A model generated the notes under the pieces. The model ran no database searches. It worked only from the letters and a program-made list of their open reading frames with translations, and had not been told where the DNA came from. From VRUE01 sp035557635 (lineage in GTDB: Bacteria > Actinomycetota > Thermoleophilia > Solirubrobacterales > 70-9), in the NCBI GenBank assembly GCA_035557635.1, contig DATMDR010000061.1:1-64000 (forward strand): 64,000 nucleotides of DNA. Direction: 5' to 3'. A program made the position numbers and the translations under genes. Below are positions 62,801 through 64,000 of the stretch, piece by piece; positions within the stretch are counted from its first letter, which is position 1; each line of letters begins with the position of its first letter.

Positions 62801-63293
62801 CGCCGTCGGCGGTTTCGTAGCTCGCAGTGGCGCCTCGTACGTCTGCTGGTCTTGAAGGAGAATCCAGGAGGCGGGTCGCTATCCATCCGCCGCCGAAGCT
62901 GAGATGAACCGGCCCCTCTCCCATTCGTTCCGGCAAGGTGAGGTCGAAGGCATTGGGGCCATTGGTGAGGCCGGTGCCGTCGGATTGCTCTGCGAGGTCT
63001 TCGCCGATCGGCTTCCAGTCGCCCTCGGCATCTCGATAGTGGATCGGGCTCTCGTAGAGGACGGTCCGAAGGGCTCCGCTGGAAAGGCGGAAGGTCTCTG
63101 AGGTCGCAGTGCGTCTTGCGTCCAGCTCGACGCCGGTTTCTGACTCAGGCGGAGCCTCAAGCCGTTGCGAACTGCTCTCTTCTGGCTCTGCGATCACCTG
63201 TCCCGCTGACAGCGCACACAGCAGGATTGCCAATAGAACCGCCCAGCTCCCACGTCTTACCCCTCGCAGATTCTTCACTCCCCCACCTTTCAA
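56850..63293 (-). CDS. Secreted Rhs/YD-repeat protein with NHL propeller insert
   Basis: 2147 residues. Signal peptide 1-35. A DNRLRE-type beta domain (about 280-490) carries NTEGVELRRATKNWE and similar. A DUF6531-like start of the Rhs shell lies near 617 (VNLLTGNFSISRTDISIP), with YD repeats before and after. Residues about 1338-1608 contain six NHL repeats (NLWVVDRLNNRVQKLD and similar) forming a propeller inside the shell. The Rhs core ends at FTSLDRVLGGSANSYDYANQDPLNQLDLTG (about 2029). The last 118 residues are a short cysteine-rich variable tip. Base composition shifts between parts, suggesting mosaic assembly. Confidence 0.95.
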   Translation of the reverse strand: MKGGGVKNLRGVRRGSWAVLLAILLCALSAGQVIAEPEESSSQRLEAPPESETGVELDARRTATSETFRLSSGALRTVLYESPIHYRDAEGDWKPIGEDLAEQSDGTGLTNGPNAFDLTLPERMGEGPVHLSFGGGWIATRLLDSPSRPADVRGATASYETADGGTRFELTSLANGFKEDIVLADPSEPRVFRFALEMSEGLSPKLLEDGSIEFRDTSDRSLATIPAPVLLDSSPEPSVSRDVYYELQPVDEQSWELTVDADGDWFKREDLTWPIHLDPPLELNSPSLDCTFGGTKTPGVPPGQFEGKNGWGLCGPGGQKALYARYRQASGVNEWARSLLKFDLSALNGVGKKPYIMAAAVKVHAPATAVNTEGVELRRATKNWESTLIWNRYSSLFKWTLIGGDYTSEGAQILTKDRGGQAGWWEFSGPGLTSLVDNWVNGLLFPNQGLMLKLLDDTKLECSPACKERSLTFDSSAAVDTSKRPRMEVIYYDKAPSSSKVTSPTDGTQTARRLKLQAAWTETGVTGVTYQFREGKTGPFQTVPISLVRDSQGEELKKWPLPVVASQKTPPLFFDAAHVTSSLEKVGGPIQVRAILDGAGAAAGYTVPVEAKVDRDLGGTQDAAASVGPGSVNLLTGNFSISRTDISIPVFETALEFSRTHNSRDPGTSDTGLLGRGWKSGIPVEAAGGAEWRHAREIVVSEEEKIEGLENYVVLTHLNGDEYAFEQNGSGGYISPPEASGWLLTKKENQFFLTDPDGNRTIFENSSGGTEYLPVSVSQTGSGANNTRMVYKIEGSNRRLIMVIGPSTYECTEKEAPVMPGCRTLTFQYAPATNWGAPAAYGDRLASITYHAAVGSGATPAMKSWQVANYKYNSEGRLIEAWDPRISPTLKETYSYEAAGQLKSITPPGEEPWTFEYGSHDGEKANGRLVSVKRPSLLSSPSIAQTTVVYGVPISGSGAPYEMGAADIAKWGQKDIPVDATAVFPPDQVPANPPSSFSRATVFYMDAEGLLVNTATETGAGTSGPSITTAETDEYGNTVRELSPQNRLRALAEGPKSVTRSEELDTKRLFSADGIELREEWGPLHLTRLEESGAVVPARRHRTINYDDDENAPPPPAGTPQYHLPTRETIGASVKGEGKDADQRVKETKYNWTLRLPIDTIVEPEGLKLRTHIEYLPFNTSRLPIERRLPANPNGGDARSTRTVYYGHDPLGPARCYAKPAFTGLPCEVKPAAQPGTAGQPDLLVTYYASYSPLGQPTEVIESPGGTSDPAKTRKTITTYDEAGRTLMVKRLGGGVAVPTTETLYGSATGRPTTQRFVCESECKTSIDYSATYGSSGTGKKEFNHPAGSAFDGQGNLWVVDRLNNRVQKLDSSGNYVFEFGGLGTAKGKLSDPMDIAIDANGDLWVADRGNHRVQKFNTKGEYLDEFGSLGSTDGKFSGYGPRSIGIDAQGELWVSDYSGRVQEFDAEGNFIKAVGSSGSGEGQFGESAGLDVGEGKVWVADWTKHRVSVFSATGKFLFQFGSNGNTDGKFINPDAVEVSKGNVWVLDASNGRVQQFDTEGKYVAKFGAPGSGQGQFSLTWPSGLAADSAGNVWVSDAGNDRIQKWVLSSSYDRQATRTVYDTLGRPISYEDADGNLSSTGYDLLSRPVISSDGKGVQTRTYDPTSGLLVQLNDSAAGTFTATYDADGNLVERDFPNGLTATTTYDETGASVHLAYEKTTNCVSECTWLDFEVERSIHGQWLSQTSALSSQQYSYDKAGRLTLVKDTPQGGSCTTRTYNYDANSNRTALITREPGIEGACDISSKGNVQEYKYDTGDRLLGTEIAYDDFGRITTLPKAFSGGGTLTSTYYSSDLIRSQTQDGITNTYDLDASLRQRQRVQTGTKSGTEIYHYANSTDAPVWIDQGSNWSRTISGIGGELVALHDSAQGTILQLANMHGDIVATASLDPEATKLLATFESDEFGKPKGEAKRYGWLGSHQRRTEFASGIVQMGVRTYVPAMGRFTSLDRVLGGSANSYDYANQDPLNQLDLTGCSTRPREGIVQCLRTCIRRHCTARNVAMKYTKIQHCLAASKGIVSLGSCFADFCNLWDLAVCGFSCITGNGPTMSPPPPNPPPTAAQPHRSPSLKDLLNRVRAQLEETPVLPVSR

Positions 63294-63307
63294 GAAATGG
63301 CTGATGC

Positions 63308-63616
63308 CTAGTTACTTAGGCCTGACAGAGCAGAAGCTGTGAAGAAACAGAGTTTCTCCCCGGCTCCACGGATTGGACGAACCTCAACCACCTCTAGGAC
63401 ACCTTGATCGCACAGAGTCTTCAGGTGATAAGAGATGGCTGAGCTGGTGACCTTTTCATCTAGGACCTGCTCCAGCTGGATAGCTGACACCGGCTGTCCA
63501 ATCCTTGTGATGGCTTCGAGCACTGCCAGCTTGGTTGGGCTGATCGCATGAGCCGTGAGCGCACTCCAATCCAAGCGGTTGCTCTGGCTGTGGTGACTGG
63601 TCACGTTTGGAGACAT
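63308..63616 (-). CDS. Winged-helix regulator upstream of the Rhs gene
   Basis: 102 residues. ISPTKLAVLEAITRIGQPVSAIQLEQVLDEKVTSSAISYHLKTLCDQGVLEVVEVRPIRGAGEKLCFFT is an ArsR/MarR-like winged helix. Layout and recognition helix (SSAISYHLKTL) resemble the regulator at 33761 (LSNVNYHVTEL). Fifteen bases ahead of the Rhs ATG on the same strand, so probably co-transcribed with Rhs and its regulator. Ligand unknown. Confidence 0.8.
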   Translation of the reverse strand: MSPNVTSHHSQSNRLDWSALTAHAISPTKLAVLEAITRIGQPVSAIQLEQVLDEKVTSSAISYHLKTLCDQGVLEVVEVRPIRGAGEKLCFFTASALSGLSN

Positions 63617-64000
63617 AGATCGAGTTGACTGTGCCTCCGACGCGGGTGGTGCTGACGATATCCACCCGCATCGGAGACTTGAGAGCAGAACCGCTGCCCA
63701 TTTTGGGGCTGGTCAAACGGTTATCTGATCCTTAGTGATGGAAACTTTCACACCGAAGCGACCCTGTCAATCGTCACTTTTTAAGTGCGCGAAATATGTT
63801 CGCTCAGTCTTCTATAGACGGTGCATAATTACGTTCCGGTCGGCCTTGTCGACATCTTGAGAAAGCCGTTGCAGTGACAATAGTTGTCGTGCCGGCCTCG
63901 CCAGATTCGCACATTCGAGTGGCCGCCCTGCCCTTTATGTCCGCCAATCGCTCATACGAGGCAGCAAGCTCATCGGCTACTTCGCGCCTTCCTTCAGCAT
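63617..64000. other. 384 bases without a confident gene
   Basis: AT-richer sequence before the winged-helix gene. It probably contains the promoter of the winged-helix/Rhs operon. From 63804 a minus-strand frame (REVADELAASYERLADIKGRAATRM...) stays open to the window edge and could be the C-terminal 65 residues of a gene starting beyond it; I cannot confirm this. Confidence 0.5.

Noticed and set aside
63456..63716. Second small minus-strand gene ahead of the Rhs gene
   Set aside because: Out-of-frame overlap of the winged-helix gene; no domain pattern.

Overview
The window is high-GC actinobacterial DNA. Ccm-type (System I) cytochrome c maturation genes, an F420-type luciferase-like oxidoreductase, long repeat-containing secreted proteins and many GTG/TTG starts with 1-4 base stop/start overlaps point to the class Thermoleophilia (Solirubrobacterales-like). 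That placement is inference from gene content, not from a marker gene.

Layout. 1-3140: amino-acid operon lysA-hom-thrC on the minus strand (thrC runs off the left edge). 3196-6166: small secreted protein, M23 murein hydrolase with coiled coil, CDF metal exporter. 6295-16632: lipid catabolism block with three acyl-CoA dehydrogenases (two adjacent, probably one heteromeric enzyme), a thiolase, a 3-hydroxyacyl-CoA dehydrogenase and an F420/LLM enzyme, mixed with a cell-wall-binding-type protein and an MBL hydrolase. Several of these genes share palindromic operator-like sites. 16629-24722: CNNM/CorC protein, BtuF-like binding protein, rhomboid protease, CYTH phosphatase/cyclase, two GNATs, cupin, DUF378, dtd, GMC oxidoreductase. 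24735-26727: tight alkane hydroxylation operon alkB-rubredoxin-tetR. 26878-35132: secG, ccmF, ccmE, then ccmG/ccmH, interrupted by an SDR, a 981-residue secreted repeat protein, a small winged-helix gene and tRNA-Gly(CCC). 35139-38222: argS with a ParA-like ATPase, and a divergent phosphoesterase. 38286-40066: acidic lipoprotein plus Ser/Thr kinase. 40173-45933: tgt and the glycolytic run gap-pgk-tpiA-gpmI. 45984-50944: VOC protein, ABC-2 exporter, rapZ, uvrC. 51006-52342: enoyl-CoA hydratase and a cupredoxin lipoprotein.

Two stretches look acquired. 52556-54119 is a visibly lower-GC pair of overlapping genes (two-TM membrane protein with a large cytosolic domain, plus a cupin-like protein) with no function I recognise; it is the best candidate for an undescribed system. 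55650-63800 is a lower-GC Rhs island: a 2147-residue secreted Rhs/YD protein with an NHL-repeat propeller spliced into it and a short cysteine-rich C-terminal tip, followed by two small genes in the immunity position and preceded by a winged-helix gene.

The most unusual non-coding signal is a set of palindromic elements of five different sequence families (6180, 10743/10919, 19274, 22769/41379, 40080, 48046). Almost all touch or overlap stop codons. Two families occur twice with conserved cores but different, still self-complementary, outer arms. One small element lies in frame inside a GNAT gene.
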